Source: a virus. From it: a DNA stretch of 30,887 nt. The notes under the pieces are model-generated. The model was given only the letters and a program-made list of their open reading frames with translations, did not search any database and was not told the origin of the DNA. The stretch lies in the IMG/VR virus record IMGVR_UViG_3300046472_000222, positions 1 through 30,887 of that record. One strand, given 5' to 3'. The position numbers and the translations under genes were made by a program. Position 1 is the first letter of the stretch. Every line of letters starts with the position of its first letter. Below are positions 12,097-21,072 of this stretch, one piece after another.

Positions 12097-15047
12097 TCAT
12101 CACTGGCGATTACTCCGCGCTCCAAGCGGCGATCGAGGCAACGATCGCAATGGCCGACGAGGGCGCGTCCAAGATCGCGGACGCGTTCAACATCCCCAGC
12201 GCGGGCAGCGAACTGGTCACCGCGGCCGAGGGTGCGACTACCGCTATCGGGGAGATGGGCGACGCGGCCGAAACCGCCGGCTCTCAGATGGGCGGCGCGG
12301 CGGGTGACGCGGGAGATCTGGGGCAGGCCGCTGCGGGTGCAGGCTCTGGGGCGGGCGATGCTGCTGGTGGCGTCAAAGAACTCGGTGATGCTGCGGAGGA
12401 AGCCGGCGGCAAGATGGAAGGGCTCGGCGAGAATCTCAAGCAGATCGCCGAGACGATGGGAATCGGCCTCGGGATCGCCGAGGGAATCGAAACACTTAAG
12501 GAACTCGCGACGGAATCCGTGGATGCGGCGGGCCGTATCCAGATGGCCAGTGATGCGCTGGAAGTGTTCACTGGTGACGCCGAAAAGGCCAAAGACATTC
12601 TTGAACAGATGAAATCCCTCGCCATGGGGAGCATCTTCTCGTTCCCCGATCTAACCGAGGCGGCGCAAAAGATGTCCGCGGTGGGCATTTCTACCGGGCA
12701 GGTAAAGGACGCCATGACTGCGGCGACCATGGCGGCGCAGATCATGCACGGCAGCGTCGATACAGTGGCGGCGTCTTTTGACCGTCTATTCCAGACCGGC
12801 GTGCTGGGTGCGCGGCAACTCGTTTCGATGGGCATCACCGCGAGCGACCTCGGTTCCCACATGACGAAGCTGGGGCTAGACTCCGACTCTTCCATGAAAG
12901 CCATCAGTGCGGCCTTCAAGGACATGGGGTCGAACAGCTCCCAGGCCGTTCAAATCTTAACCGACACGATCACCGATAAACTCGGCCCTGCATTCGCGAA
13001 GCAAGCGCAGGATATCCCGGTTCAGATCAACACCGTCAAGGTGGCCTGGGATTCGATGATCGAGGACTTCGGAAAGGCTGCGGCGCCGGACCTGACGGTA
13101 CTGCTCAGCGGGATTCGGTCCATCATCCCGGTCATCGGAGAAGTGGCGAGTGCGGTCGTAGAGCTTAACGCCGAGCAACTTTCCGGACTGATCGAATCTT
13201 TCAAGTCGCTAGAAGAGATAGTATCTTCTGCGGCGGGGCCGGTTGAGGATCTGGGTAAGGCGATCCTGGCAACGCTGGGGCCAGCTTCAGAAATCTTCGG
13301 GCAGCTTGATATCAACCTAAAGGATTTCAGTGCTGATCTGGTCAACAGCATGGGGCACTGGCGCGACCTGTCGGACGCGATCAATCTGGCTGTGATCGCG
13401 TGGGACGATCTCGCTATCGGGATTAACAAGGTAATCCAGGCGTACGACACGTGGAGAGGAGACACCGAGGGAGCGGCGGAAGCAACCGCGCGGATGGCCA
13501 GCGCGATGGTGAGTTTGCAGCAGGCCGAGCAGCGCGTGCTCGATTCGCACCATATCGTCATCACCACGACCGACCAACTCACGATGAGCGTGAGCGGAAT
13601 GTCGAAGGCGCTAATTGATGCGATTCCCAACGTTGACCACATCGGCACATCGCACGGAACGGCGGGAGCGGCCGCGAGCGGCCACGCGAAAGCGCAGCGC
13701 GAAGTAAACGACGCCTACGCCACGGTGCCCACGTATGCGCAGACCATCCAGGCCGCGATGGACGCCATCGACGCCAAGATTCTGGTGCAGAACTCGACAC
13801 TCCAGACCGCGATTGGAGTGTACAAGGCGTTTGCGTCCAGCGGCACCGCGACGGCGCAGGAACTGGCGGACGCATGGAAGAAAGTAGTCACCGACTCGCA
13901 AGCGGCGGGCGTTGCACTTCAGCCGATCAAGGACAAACTGGACGCGGACCTCGCATCCGCCAAAGGTCTCCAGGCCGTCATCGTCGACGGACACACTGTC
14001 TGGGTTCAAGCCGGTCAAGACGTTGTAACGCTGACCGAAGATCAGGTGAAACAAGTCGCGGTGCAGCAGGGTGTGGCCGATACAGCGGCCGGCGCGGCCG
14101 ATAAAATCGTCCAACTGCGCGGGGCGCTGGATCAAGCAAAGCAGAGCTACGAGGGACTGAGTCGAGTTTTCACCGACGGTACGTTTAAGAACGCCGCCGA
14201 TCTGATCGCCAAGGTAAATGGGGAGTTGGACGCGCAGGTAGCCAAGGTGAAAGCGGACACCGACGCGTGGAACGCGCTGGTGGATGCCACGTCAAAGGCG
14301 CAACCCGTGATGGACGGCGTACTCGGCAGCATGTCCAAAGCAGTGGACCTTTCGGCCCTCATCTCCACTGGATTCGCGCGGCCCGTGGGGGACAATTCTC
14401 TACCTGCCAGCGGAATAACCGGGAATGGCGTCCCCTTCATGCTTGGTGGCGGCGGACTGATGCCATTCGCGGATGGCGGCCACGTTGAGGGAGGCGTGCC
14501 CATCGTCGTAGGAGAGCAAGGGCCTGAAGTATTCTTGCCGGACTCCGGCGGACAGATCATCCCCAATAGCAAGATCGGCAGCGCGTTGACGTCGACCACG
14601 CGGGCCGCGGGCGTCGGCATGTCGCAAGAGATGGGTGACGGGTACTCGACGGTGAGTTTTAACGGTTCGCCACCGTTCGCGGTCACCAACGCGCAGGCCG
14701 ACCGCGTAAAGCAAGCGGCGGCCTCCGGAGGGAACGCCGTAGACGCGCTGCTCTATGCCGGGTACTCGGTGGGGCGCGGTGGGTCCGGCGCGTCGTTCGA
14801 CACACCCAAGGCCATGGTGCCGGGTTACAACGGGCTACTCGCGCCAAGCTACCAGGGACCGATGGGCCTGCCGTCCAGCGTGATCGGCAATCAGAGCGGT
14901 AGTGCGCTACCGGGTGGCGGTGGCGGCGGGTTGACGCTCAACGTCAGCTTCGCGGGTGCCACGATCTACGGCCAGCAGGGGGCCGATCAACTCGCCAACA
15001 CGCTCACGTCGGCGCTGAAGCAGAATGCGGGCCAGCTCAAGTTTTAG
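12063..15047 (+). CDS. Tail tape measure protein, 994 aa
   Basis: Largest protein in the operon, mostly Ala/Gly/Asp-rich helix. The N-terminal third has many small-residue repeats; MGIGLGIAEGIETLKELATESVDAAGRIQMASDALEVF and later MKSLAMGSIFSFPDLTEAAQKM resemble the minor-tail core common to tape measures. Around residue 800 is the C-terminal signature FADGGHVEGG with VGEQGPEVFLPDSGG, which in this family precedes the part left in the tail tip. Ribosome site AAGGAG, eight bases upstream. It sets tail length: by the rough 1.5 angstrom per residue rule about 150 nm. No lytic domain seen. Confidence 0.9.
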   Translation: MPGEPIGEIPVVITGDYSALQAAIEATIAMADEGASKIADAFNIPSAGSELVTAAEGATTAIGEMGDAAETAGSQMGGAAGDAGDLGQAAAGAGSGAGDAAGGVKELGDAAEEAGGKMEGLGENLKQIAETMGIGLGIAEGIETLKELATESVDAAGRIQMASDALEVFTGDAEKAKDILEQMKSLAMGSIFSFPDLTEAAQKMSAVGISTGQVKDAMTAATMAAQIMHGSVDTVAASFDRLFQTGVLGARQLVSMGITASDLGSHMTKLGLDSDSSMKAISAAFKDMGSNSSQAVQILTDTITDKLGPAFAKQAQDIPVQINTVKVAWDSMIEDFGKAAAPDLTVLLSGIRSIIPVIGEVASAVVELNAEQLSGLIESFKSLEEIVSSAAGPVEDLGKAILATLGPASEIFGQLDINLKDFSADLVNSMGHWRDLSDAINLAVIAWDDLAIGINKVIQAYDTWRGDTEGAAEATARMASAMVSLQQAEQRVLDSHHIVITTTDQLTMSVSGMSKALIDAIPNVDHIGTSHGTAGAAASGHAKAQREVNDAYATVPTYAQTIQAAMDAIDAKILVQNSTLQTAIGVYKAFASSGTATAQELADAWKKVVTDSQAAGVALQPIKDKLDADLASAKGLQAVIVDGHTVWVQAGQDVVTLTEDQVKQVAVQQGVADTAAGAADKIVQLRGALDQAKQSYEGLSRVFTDGTFKNAADLIAKVNGELDAQVAKVKADTDAWNALVDATSKAQPVMDGVLGSMSKAVDLSALISTGFARPVGDNSLPASGITGNGVPFMLGGGGLMPFADGGHVEGGVPIVVGEQGPEVFLPDSGGQIIPNSKIGSALTSTTRAAGVGMSQEMGDGYSTVSFNGSPPFAVTNAQADRVKQAAASGGNAVDALLYAGYSVGRGGSGASFDTPKAMVPGYNGLLAPSYQGPMGLPSSVIGNQSGSALPGGGGGGLTLNVSFAGATIYGQQGADQLANTLTSALKQNAGQLKF

Positions 15048-15250
15048 ATACCCGCATACTCGCGGAACTTAGCGAGCTTTCCGCGAATGATAGAGACCCA
15101 TCCGGAGCCATCGCACACTTCGCACTTGCCATCCGGTACGCGCCAGTTCACGCAGGGGCATTCCTCGATGGCTACGCCGCAGTGCAGGCATACGAAGAAC
15201 TTCCCGTGAGCACGGGGGCGGTGCCAGCACAGCATGATCAATGTTGGCAT
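15044..15250 (-). CDS. Zinc-finger protein, antisense insert, 68 aa
   Basis: Cysteine spacing C-x2-C at FVCLHCGVAI, then ECPC, and KCEVCDGSGWVSI at the C-terminal half, the last being like the CxxCxGxG half-site of DnaJ. ATG 15250 is taken; GTG 15256 and ATG 15235 are alternatives. It is convergent with the tape measure, sharing four bases of stop codon, and back to back with the gene at 15288. Like the 5311-5592 gene it is a lone minus-strand cysteine-rich gene inside the structural region. Function unknown. Confidence 0.75.
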   Translation of the reverse strand: MPTLIMLCWHRPRAHGKFFVCLHCGVAIEECPCVNWRVPDGKCEVCDGSGWVSIIRGKLAKFREYAGI

Positions 15251-15272
15251 GCCCACCCGCGCAGTGAAATGG

Positions 15273-15278
15273 TACTAT
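15273..15278 (+). promoter_or_regulatory. -10-like TACTAT within inverted repeat GGTAC-N4-GTACC
   Basis: TGGTACTAT nine bases before GTG 15288. The whole element GGTACTATCGTACC is an inverted repeat, so the minus strand reads TACGAT in the same place and may serve the divergent gene at 15250. Confidence 0.45.
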
Positions 15279-15287
15279 CGTACCTAA

Positions 15288-15512
15288 GTGCTGGTCAACC
15301 TCCAGGCCGAAGGATCTGCGGACAAGCTCCCCGAGGGCATGAGCACCGAGGAAATCCGCGAAGCGCAGGAATCGCGGCGCATCCTTCGCCAGACGCTGCG
15401 CGAAGAGCAACTGGCGCTCCACTTGGAACTAACCCGGCGCGAGCACGCGGATGCCGAGGCGCGGCGCAATCCGAATGCATCGCTGAATCAAGGGGTGAGT
15501 CTCCGTGGCTAA
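15288..15512 (+). CDS. Short coiled-coil tail-region protein, 74 aa
   Basis: Starts with GTG 15288 and is almost entirely charged helix: MSTEEIREAQESRRILRQTLREEQLALHLELTRREHADAE. It ends by overlapping the next gene by eight bases. It lacks cysteines and membrane segments. It may be a small scaffold or assembly partner for the tail-tip genes that follow; no family recognised. Confidence 0.65.
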   Translation: MLVNLQAEGSADKLPEGMSTEEIREAQESRRILRQTLREEQLALHLELTRREHADAEARRNPNASLNQGVSLRG

Positions 15513-16041
15513 CCGTCCGTACAAAGCCGGAATGTTCCACTTTATGAATGGGGACATCAACCTGCCGACCGACAATCTTAAGGTGGTTCTGCTCAGCGCG
15601 ACATACACGCCAAGCACAATCACGGGCGGCGACGAGTTCCTGAGCGTCATCCCCGGCGGCGCGATCATCGCGACTTCGCCGAACCTGTCCAGCAAGGTCA
15701 TCAACTCACCACAAGGCAGCTTCCAGGCCGCTAACCCAGTGTTCAGTTCGGTGGTGGGCGCGACCGTAACGCAGTTCGCGCTCTACAACGATACGGGTTC
15801 CTCGGCGACGAGCCAGCTTCTCATCCTCTGGGACAATGCGACGAACCTTCCCGTAGTGCCGAACGGCGGGAATATCACCGTGCAGTGGGCGGGCTCTCCG
15901 AACTACGTTTTTTCGTTCAACTTCGAGCGGCTGAGCGACGAAGAGCGCAGTATCGTGGAACGAATCTTTGACGCGCTGCGCGGACTCTTCAAGGGCGGCT
16001 CGGATCTTCTGATTCCGGTGCCGTCACTGACGCTCGGATAG
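15505..16041 (+). CDS. Conserved phage tail-region protein, 178 aa
   Basis: GTG start at 15505 inside the previous gene. The opening (ANRPYKAGMFHFMNGDINLPTDNLKVVLLSATYTP) follows a pattern I know from many phage proteins of about 120-180 residues, 'GxxxFxxGDIxLxTDxxKVxLLxxxYxP', found near tail genes and of unknown precise role. The body is beta-rich with small loops; the last 40 residues switch to a charged helix (RLSDEERSIVERIFDALRGLF) that is not part of the usual core. Probably a virion protein. Confidence 0.75.
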   Translation: MANRPYKAGMFHFMNGDINLPTDNLKVVLLSATYTPSTITGGDEFLSVIPGGAIIATSPNLSSKVINSPQGSFQAANPVFSSVVGATVTQFALYNDTGSSATSQLLILWDNATNLPVVPNGGNITVQWAGSPNYVFSFNFERLSDEERSIVERIFDALRGLFKGGSDLLIPVPSLTLG

Positions 16042-16044
16042 AAC

Positions 16045-17094
16045 ATGGCGGGCTGCGAACAGTATTTCGATCTGTTCTCGACTACGGTTGGCGGGGGTGG
16101 ATACACAGCCGGAAGCGGAGTCCTCGACGTCGTCAGCACAACCGGCGTAACTCTCAACGCCGGAGACACGTGCCGCTTGCTGGTCTACCGTGTCTCTGGT
16201 GGCGTCAACACTCCTATCGTCTTGCTCATCGCCACAGCGGTCAACAGTGGAACGCAATTTGCAGTCACGTCGGAAGGCGCGGATAGCAACGCTATCGCTA
16301 CCGACGTTGTGATCAACGTCAATTCGGTCGGTGGCCAGAATCAAATCCGCAAAGACCAAAGCGGACTCGCTGCTTATTCTTCCCTACCTTCGACTTCAAG
16401 CGCACACGTCGGTGATCGCTTCAGCCCCACAGATGCAGATTCAAATTATGCTTTCGTTTTCAACGGGAGTATTTGGGTCCCTCGATTGGCGACGTCCCAG
16501 AACGTCACCATTCCCCCGGCGGCCGCCTCGTGGAGTTGGATTGGAACGCAAGGATCAGCTCTAATCACAGATCTGGCGTCCGGCGGAGTCCAGTTAACGA
16601 ATCCGACGACAACACAGACAGCCGTGGCACTGGCTGTCCCTGGATCGACGCCATGGACGCGGAGATTCGGATTCAATTGGATGGGAGGGGGAATCGGTGG
16701 CGGCCTCTTCTTTTATGATTCTGGGTCCGCTAGGGCGCAAGTATTTCACCACGAAGAGGGATCCGACCCGGACGCCGTCAGTAGCAGCAAAAGGCTGGAG
16801 TTCTTCTCCATCTCAAACTGGCACATCGCTGCTGGCGTCTGGACGTTCGACAGCCAAGTGATCGCGCCAGTGAGAATCGCTGCTAATTCCCCACTATTTT
16901 ATATGGCGCTCGAAGACGACGGGACCAACTTCCTATTCCTTTACGGAATCGACCTGTCCAGCAATCTTCTGCAATTCAGCAGTTCGCAGGGTCGGCACTC
17001 TTGGCTCTCCGGCGGCCCGACCCACTACGGCTTCCTGTTTTACAGCCAGATCACATCTGCTCCTATCGCTGTAAATTTGTTGCATCTCGGGTAG
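16045..17094 (+). CDS. Tail protein of unknown type, 349 aa
   Basis: Gly/Ser/Thr-rich, all-beta composition. The N-terminal 110 residues (AGSGVLDVVSTTGVTLNAGDTCRLLVYRV) look like one domain. A junction at about residues 115-150 contains DRFSPTDADSNYAFVFNGSIWVPR, a pattern seen at phage tail fibre joints. The C-terminal 200 residues resemble a lectin-like sandwich (FGFNWMGGGIGGGLFFYDSG; HYGFLFYS). It sits three bases after the previous stop. Base use is slightly more AT-rich than the neighbours. Likely part of the tail tip or a fibre. Confidence 0.65.
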   Translation: MAGCEQYFDLFSTTVGGGGYTAGSGVLDVVSTTGVTLNAGDTCRLLVYRVSGGVNTPIVLLIATAVNSGTQFAVTSEGADSNAIATDVVINVNSVGGQNQIRKDQSGLAAYSSLPSTSSAHVGDRFSPTDADSNYAFVFNGSIWVPRLATSQNVTIPPAAASWSWIGTQGSALITDLASGGVQLTNPTTTQTAVALAVPGSTPWTRRFGFNWMGGGIGGGLFFYDSGSARAQVFHHEEGSDPDAVSSSKRLEFFSISNWHIAAGVWTFDSQVIAPVRIAANSPLFYMALEDDGTNFLFLYGIDLSSNLLQFSSSQGRHSWLSGGPTHYGFLFYSQITSAPIAVNLLHLG

Positions 17095-17098
17095 CTCC

Positions 17099-19228
17099 AT
17101 GTCGATCAACATCTCCGCACAATGGGGCGCGGATCAGTGGGGCGCGGACCCGTGGGCTGGCTTTCAGGGGGGCGGTGCTGGCTCCCAGACGATCAGCCCG
17201 GCGGGTCTATCCATCACGGTGGGAATCGGCACGCCGTACGTCCTTGGTCCCCCCCAGGCCGTGCTTCCGAGTGGGCTCTCTGTTTCGGTCGGCATCGGTA
17301 TGCCCACGATCATGGGACCGCCACAGACGCTCATCATTCCTGGGCTGTCGGTACAGGTGGGGATCGGCACTCCTACGCTGGTCGGGGGCGCCACCCATCT
17401 CCAGGTCTTCATCGACAACGTGGACCGCAGCAAATACCTCATCCCTCTGGGACTGTCACAGCAGCGCACGGGCGGCGGCGGTGGGGGCGGCGGCAGCGTC
17501 TCGGCATCCTCGGGTCCTGTCACGATCAGCAGCAGCACCATAGGCCGCGCAACGTGCTCCCTGGACCTGTTCGTAAACGACGGGTCGGGCTACGTTCCAC
17601 GGGCGGCGTCGACGATCATCCTGAAGGAGTTTGGCCAGAAGAAGTTCGCCGGCTGCATCTCGACCGTCTCAACCGATCCCGTTCAGCCGAACTTCGACAA
17701 GATCGGCTTTCACCTGGCTTGCGTAGATAAATCAAGCATTTGCGACCACCGGGTAGTGCTGAAGGATTACGCGGCCGGCGCCGACGCCGCAGCCACGGTG
17801 CTGGATATTGTGACCAACTTCCTCAACGGGGAAGGGATCACGACAGAGGGCGTGATCATCACGGCCACGCTGGGCAGCCCGATCACCGGCAGCCATCAGA
17901 CGGTAACCCAAGTGTTTGACACCATTTGCGCGCAGACTGGCGCAACGTGGTGGGTGGACATGAATGGGGTGCTGAACCTGAGCGTGCTGGCATCGGCGCC
18001 GGCGGCACCCATCTCGCTCACGTCCTCGTCCGACAACTTCCGCAATTTCACGGCATCCGAGACGACGCAGGGGTACGGGAACAAGTTCTACGCGGTCAGT
18101 AACTTGGTTGTTTTGCCAGGGTCCAGTAACGGACCAACTGGCGCGGCACGCACAGAAACCTACACGTTCATCAACGAAGGCGGGGCGGCGTGGCAGGCCG
18201 CGGCCTTCGCCGCGGGCCTTGCGCCGGGCTACGTGCTCACGCAATTGCCGATTGGTACTTTGGTCGGGGTGAAGATCAACGGCTCGACCGTGGCCATTTT
18301 CCCGCTATCGGAGGGCATCCAGCCGGGCCACTCCTACTACTGGTTCGCTGGAATCAGCACTGCGGCTGTGATCTTCCCCGAGAACTTCCTGCCGTCCATC
18401 GGGGACGTGATCGACGTTTCCTACATCCCGATCTACCAGAACTCGACCGTCAACACTGGCACGCCGCTGACCGGGACGTGCGGCTCGGGAATCTACGAGG
18501 GCGTGATCCAGGTCCCCAACATTTCGCTCCAGGGGGATCTGGACGCCATCGCGGCAGCTTACCAGACCAAGAACGGCGGGGCGCTGCCGTACATCTGCAC
18601 GTTCGAGACGGATCAGCCGGGGCTGGCGGTCGGGCAGGCGCTTTCGTGCGACCTTCCGCTGACTGGCCTGGGCACCACGACACTGTACATTACCCAGGTG
18701 ACGCTGCAAGAGGCGTCCGAGAATTGCGTTGACCTGGGCGGCGGGTCGAGCTTCCGATGCCGGGTCGAGGCGTCGACTAAGCAGAGCCTGGGGAATTGGC
18801 TCAACTGGTTCGAGAACCTCGTGGCGCGGTCCAACTACCCGCTCCCGCTGCCCCGCTACGAATACGCGGCGTTCGTGCTGGCTCCCGGGTCTTCTCTCGG
18901 TGGCGGTAACGCGGGCGTCAATCCGTACATCGTCCAGAACACCGGCCAGCTCTACGCGGCGGTCGGCGCTGCCGCGGTCGCTCCCACGAACCAGGATCTC
19001 CTGATTGACATCCTCGTGAACGGGGCGAGCGTCTTCGGTGGCGACATCACGAAAATGCTCAGGATCCCGGCGGGGTCGACCACGCTCCACACCACGACCA
19101 GCTTCGCGTCGCCGGGGATGTTCGTCTACAAGGGCGACCTCGTAACGGTGAGCGTGCAGTACTCGGTGCTGGCGACTAACCCCACGGCGGCGAGCGGTGT
19201 TTCGGCTAACCTACAATGGAGTTTCTGA
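17099..19228 (+). CDS. Tail-tip hub-like protein with N-terminal repeats, 709 aa
   Basis: Residues 1-35 are Gly/Trp-rich with a doubled GADQWGADPW; 36-97 carry three 23-residue repeats. From about residue 150 the segment with RATCSLDLFVNDGSGYVP, then KKFAGCISTVSTDP, and VFDTICAQTGATWWVDMNGVLNL near residue 280 recalls the hub domains of Mu gp44/T4 gp27-type baseplate proteins. The last 110 residues (YEYAAFVLAPGSSLGGGN to the end) look like a separate jelly-roll binding domain (ITKMLRIPAGSTTLHTTTSF). Probably the central tail-tip protein, also carrying a binding module. Assignment by pattern only. Confidence 0.75.
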   Translation: MSINISAQWGADQWGADPWAGFQGGGAGSQTISPAGLSITVGIGTPYVLGPPQAVLPSGLSVSVGIGMPTIMGPPQTLIIPGLSVQVGIGTPTLVGGATHLQVFIDNVDRSKYLIPLGLSQQRTGGGGGGGGSVSASSGPVTISSSTIGRATCSLDLFVNDGSGYVPRAASTIILKEFGQKKFAGCISTVSTDPVQPNFDKIGFHLACVDKSSICDHRVVLKDYAAGADAAATVLDIVTNFLNGEGITTEGVIITATLGSPITGSHQTVTQVFDTICAQTGATWWVDMNGVLNLSVLASAPAAPISLTSSSDNFRNFTASETTQGYGNKFYAVSNLVVLPGSSNGPTGAARTETYTFINEGGAAWQAAAFAAGLAPGYVLTQLPIGTLVGVKINGSTVAIFPLSEGIQPGHSYYWFAGISTAAVIFPENFLPSIGDVIDVSYIPIYQNSTVNTGTPLTGTCGSGIYEGVIQVPNISLQGDLDAIAAAYQTKNGGALPYICTFETDQPGLAVGQALSCDLPLTGLGTTTLYITQVTLQEASENCVDLGGGSSFRCRVEASTKQSLGNWLNWFENLVARSNYPLPLPRYEYAAFVLAPGSSLGGGNAGVNPYIVQNTGQLYAAVGAAAVAPTNQDLLIDILVNGASVFGGDITKMLRIPAGSTTLHTTTSFASPGMFVYKGDLVTVSVQYSVLATNPTAASGVSANLQWSF
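17204..17389 (+). repeat. Three tandem 69-bp (23-aa) repeats in the hub gene
   Basis: Copies start at 17204, 17273 and 17342. Each begins GLS-hydrophobic-x-VGIG-T/M-P, with a GPPQ block in the first two. The third copy is shortened. DNA has diverged more than protein, so the repeat is selected at protein level. Confidence 0.75.
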
Positions 19229-19368
19229 CGGGTGCGAACAAGTTTGGTTGTCGCATACACGCGGGGCTGAACCAGATCCTTTCTTTCGAGGAGTTGTCTC
19301 GCCCGGTTCCGGTTCCCTGCGACCCGTATCCGCCCGCAGCTTTCCACCCGTTCCGCGCGCGTCGATAG
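19216..19368 (+). CDS. Possible 50-aa basic proline-rich protein
   Basis: Starts at ATG 19216 inside the last codons of the hub gene and ends at TAG 19366. Sequence begins MEFLTGANKFGCRIHAGLNQ and ends in a Pro/aromatic/Arg tail (PYPPAAFHPFRARR). It fills most of the only gap between the hub gene and the convergent zinc-finger gene. No ribosome site; translation could couple to the hub stop. Could be chance. Confidence 0.4.
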   Translation: MEFLTGANKFGCRIHAGLNQILSFEELSRPVPVPCDPYPPAAFHPFRARR

Positions 19369-19379
19369 TACTTCGGCGC

Positions 19380-19808
19380 TCATTCCATCCATGATACGCA
19401 TCCCTGTGTCGAGCAGCGCCCGTGCATGTGGCCGTTGTATGAGGCGACCGAATAGCGCAGCTTCCCGCCATCACAGCAGGGACACGCAATTTCGCCGATG
19501 CCCCCGCTTCCCTTGGCGAAACCCCTCGCCTTCGCGTCAGCCTTCGCGGCACCGCGCGCTTTCACGCCACGTTCGTAGGACGCAATGCGCTCGTCGGCCT
19601 CCTTCTCGGCGTCCGCTTGGCTCATGATTTCAAACAGAACGCAGTCCCACGTCTTGCGCTCCTTTACGAAACCGGGAAGACATGGCATGGCGCCAGTTCC
19701 GCGATGATCCTCGTAGCGAACTCCAGCCTTGCAGGTTTTGTTCTGTACGCCGTTAAAGTGACGGCATGAATCCAGTGCAGACTTGATGAACCGTTCTCTC
19801 AATTCCAT
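19380..19808 (-). CDS. Zinc-binding protein, antisense insert, 142 aa
   Basis: MELRERFIKSALDSCRHFNGVQNKTCKAGV opens with two cysteines; a charged linker follows (ADAEKEADERIASYERGVKARGAAKADAKARG). The C-terminal 40 residues form a zinc ribbon, ACPCCDGGKLRYSVASYNG then MHGRCSTQGCVSWME, with four or five cysteines. ATG 19808 is selected over upstream starts, which overlap the divergent gene, because CAAGAT lies five bases away. Probably binds zinc and possibly nucleic acid; function unknown. Another lone minus-strand gene in the tail region. Confidence 0.75.
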   Translation of the reverse strand: MELRERFIKSALDSCRHFNGVQNKTCKAGVRYEDHRGTGAMPCLPGFVKERKTWDCVLFEIMSQADAEKEADERIASYERGVKARGAAKADAKARGFAKGSGGIGEIACPCCDGGKLRYSVASYNGHMHGRCSTQGCVSWME

Positions 19809-19813
19809 GTCCC

Positions 19814-19819
19814 ATCTTG
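19814..19819 (-). promoter_or_regulatory. -10-like CAAGAT, leaderless start at 19808
   Basis: GGCAAGAT, five bases, ATG 19808 on the minus strand. It lies about 30 bases from the plus-strand element at 19846, making a compact divergent promoter pair. Confidence 0.4.
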
Positions 19820-19845
19820 CCAAGCGGGCGCGCATCCCGCAATGG

Positions 19846-19851
19846 TACTTT
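19846..19851 (+). promoter_or_regulatory. -10-like TACTTT, leaderless start at 19858
   Basis: TGGTACTTT, six bases, ATG 19858. TGG before the hexamer gives an extended -10 (TGN). Confidence 0.5.
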
Positions 19852-19857
19852 CGTTCA

Positions 19858-21072
19858 ATGGCCCTTCGCTCCCTCAACGGCTTCGCGTACTCGGACTTCA
19901 CCAAGTGGTCGCTGCGGTACCCCAACTCCGCGTTCTTCGACGGACTGTTCCGTCCGCTGGGCACGTATACACTGACCGGCCAGATTGACACCGGGCCGTT
20001 TGGCGTCGGCAACGGCAACGCCCTGCATTTGAAGGTCGCGCAGCACATCTGGGAGTTCACGGAGATTTTCGACAATCAGCAGGGCTGGATCGTCGGCATG
20101 TGGATCATGCCGCACGCCATCGCGACCACGAAGACGATTCTACTTTTCCAGGACCGCACGGGAGTCAACCTCGGGACGCAGTTCGTGGTGCAGATTCGAC
20201 CGGACGGGAAGATCCAGATCGGGACGGGGTTCGGGGACAACGTCTTCGTGTTCCCCGCGCTCTACGACACGATCAACAGCGGCAACCCGGTAGGGATCAA
20301 CGCGACCAGCACGGCCGCGTGCCCGATGGACCAGTGGACGCACGTCTGCATCAAGCTATTCGTCGCCGCCAGCACGGACACGCCGTCCGGAAGCGCGCAA
20401 CTCTACATCAACGGATCGCTCGATACCTCAGTGTTTGGAAAGAGCACCGGCCCCACCAGCCACAACTATGCGAACTGGATCGGGCCGATGTGGGACTCGA
20501 CGGACGGCAGCGAGATTTCGTTCAGCGAGCCGGTGGTGTGCGACTTCCTGGGCTCGGTGAACAACATCCCGGTTTCGCCCAACTCCCAGGTGAAGACGTT
20601 CTTCCCGACCTCGGATGTCGCCAACGGCGGATGGCTGCCCGCGAGCGGCGCCGACAATTTCGCGATGGTGAACGACGTCAACGGGCCGAGCGGCACGAAC
20701 TACGTGCAGCTTCCTGCGCTCACGTTCCCCGATGAGCTGTTCGGCTTCCCTGGCTCAGGACTTGGCGGTTCGCTGCTGGGGCTGGCGGTCAATGTGGCGA
20801 GCGAGCAGTCCGGCGCGGGCCAGACGCTCCAGGCGCTGCTCAAGCAGGGCGCGACGAAGTACCTGCTGGGCTCTACCATGACTGCACCGGCGACGCGCGC
20901 CATTATCCCGACCGTGCTGGACACGAACCCGGCGACCGGAAACCCGTGGCTGGCGTCCGAAATCGGCGGCGGCGCGTGGGGATTCCGCGGCCTCACCGGC
21001 ACCGGGTACAAGGTCGAGCAGATGTACCTGGAGGCGCTGGCGGGCGGCGGGGTGGGCAGCTACTCCTATTGA
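19858..21072 (+). CDS. LamG/ConA-like lectin-fold tail protein, 404 aa
   Basis: Residues ~30-230 match the pattern of concanavalin-like sandwich domains: WEFTEIFDNQQGWIVGMWIMP, KTILLFQDRTGVNLG, GKIQIGTGFGDN, then MDQWTHVCIKLFV and GSAQLYINGSLDTS, the classic 'W..v......g...lyvNG' strand pair. The C-terminus (GLAVNVASEQSGAGQTLQALLKQG and YKVEQMYLEAL) is another beta domain ending GGVGSYSY. A sugar- or receptor-binding tail protein is the best guess. It has its own promoter, so it may be a swappable module separate from the hub operon. Confidence 0.75.
   Translation: MALRSLNGFAYSDFTKWSLRYPNSAFFDGLFRPLGTYTLTGQIDTGPFGVGNGNALHLKVAQHIWEFTEIFDNQQGWIVGMWIMPHAIATTKTILLFQDRTGVNLGTQFVVQIRPDGKIQIGTGFGDNVFVFPALYDTINSGNPVGINATSTAACPMDQWTHVCIKLFVAASTDTPSGSAQLYINGSLDTSVFGKSTGPTSHNYANWIGPMWDSTDGSEISFSEPVVCDFLGSVNNIPVSPNSQVKTFFPTSDVANGGWLPASGADNFAMVNDVNGPSGTNYVQLPALTFPDELFGFPGSGLGGSLLGLAVNVASEQSGAGQTLQALLKQGATKYLLGSTMTAPATRAIIPTVLDTNPATGNPWLASEIGGGAWGFRGLTGTGYKVEQMYLEALAGGGVGSYSY

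Noticed and set aside
12284-12925. 213-codon minus-strand frame inside the tape measure gene
   Set aside because: Antisense shadow of a Gly/Ala-rich gene; composition is Ser/Pro-biased with no start signal.
17164-17541. Proline-run minus-strand frame opposite the hub gene
   Set aside because: The Pro run is simply the reverse of the Gly-coding GGC/GGT run in the real gene.
19361-19375. TAGTAC element after the hub region
   Set aside because: No start codon at a useful distance on either strand; on the minus strand TACTAT leads only into the tail genes in antisense. Left as unexplained.
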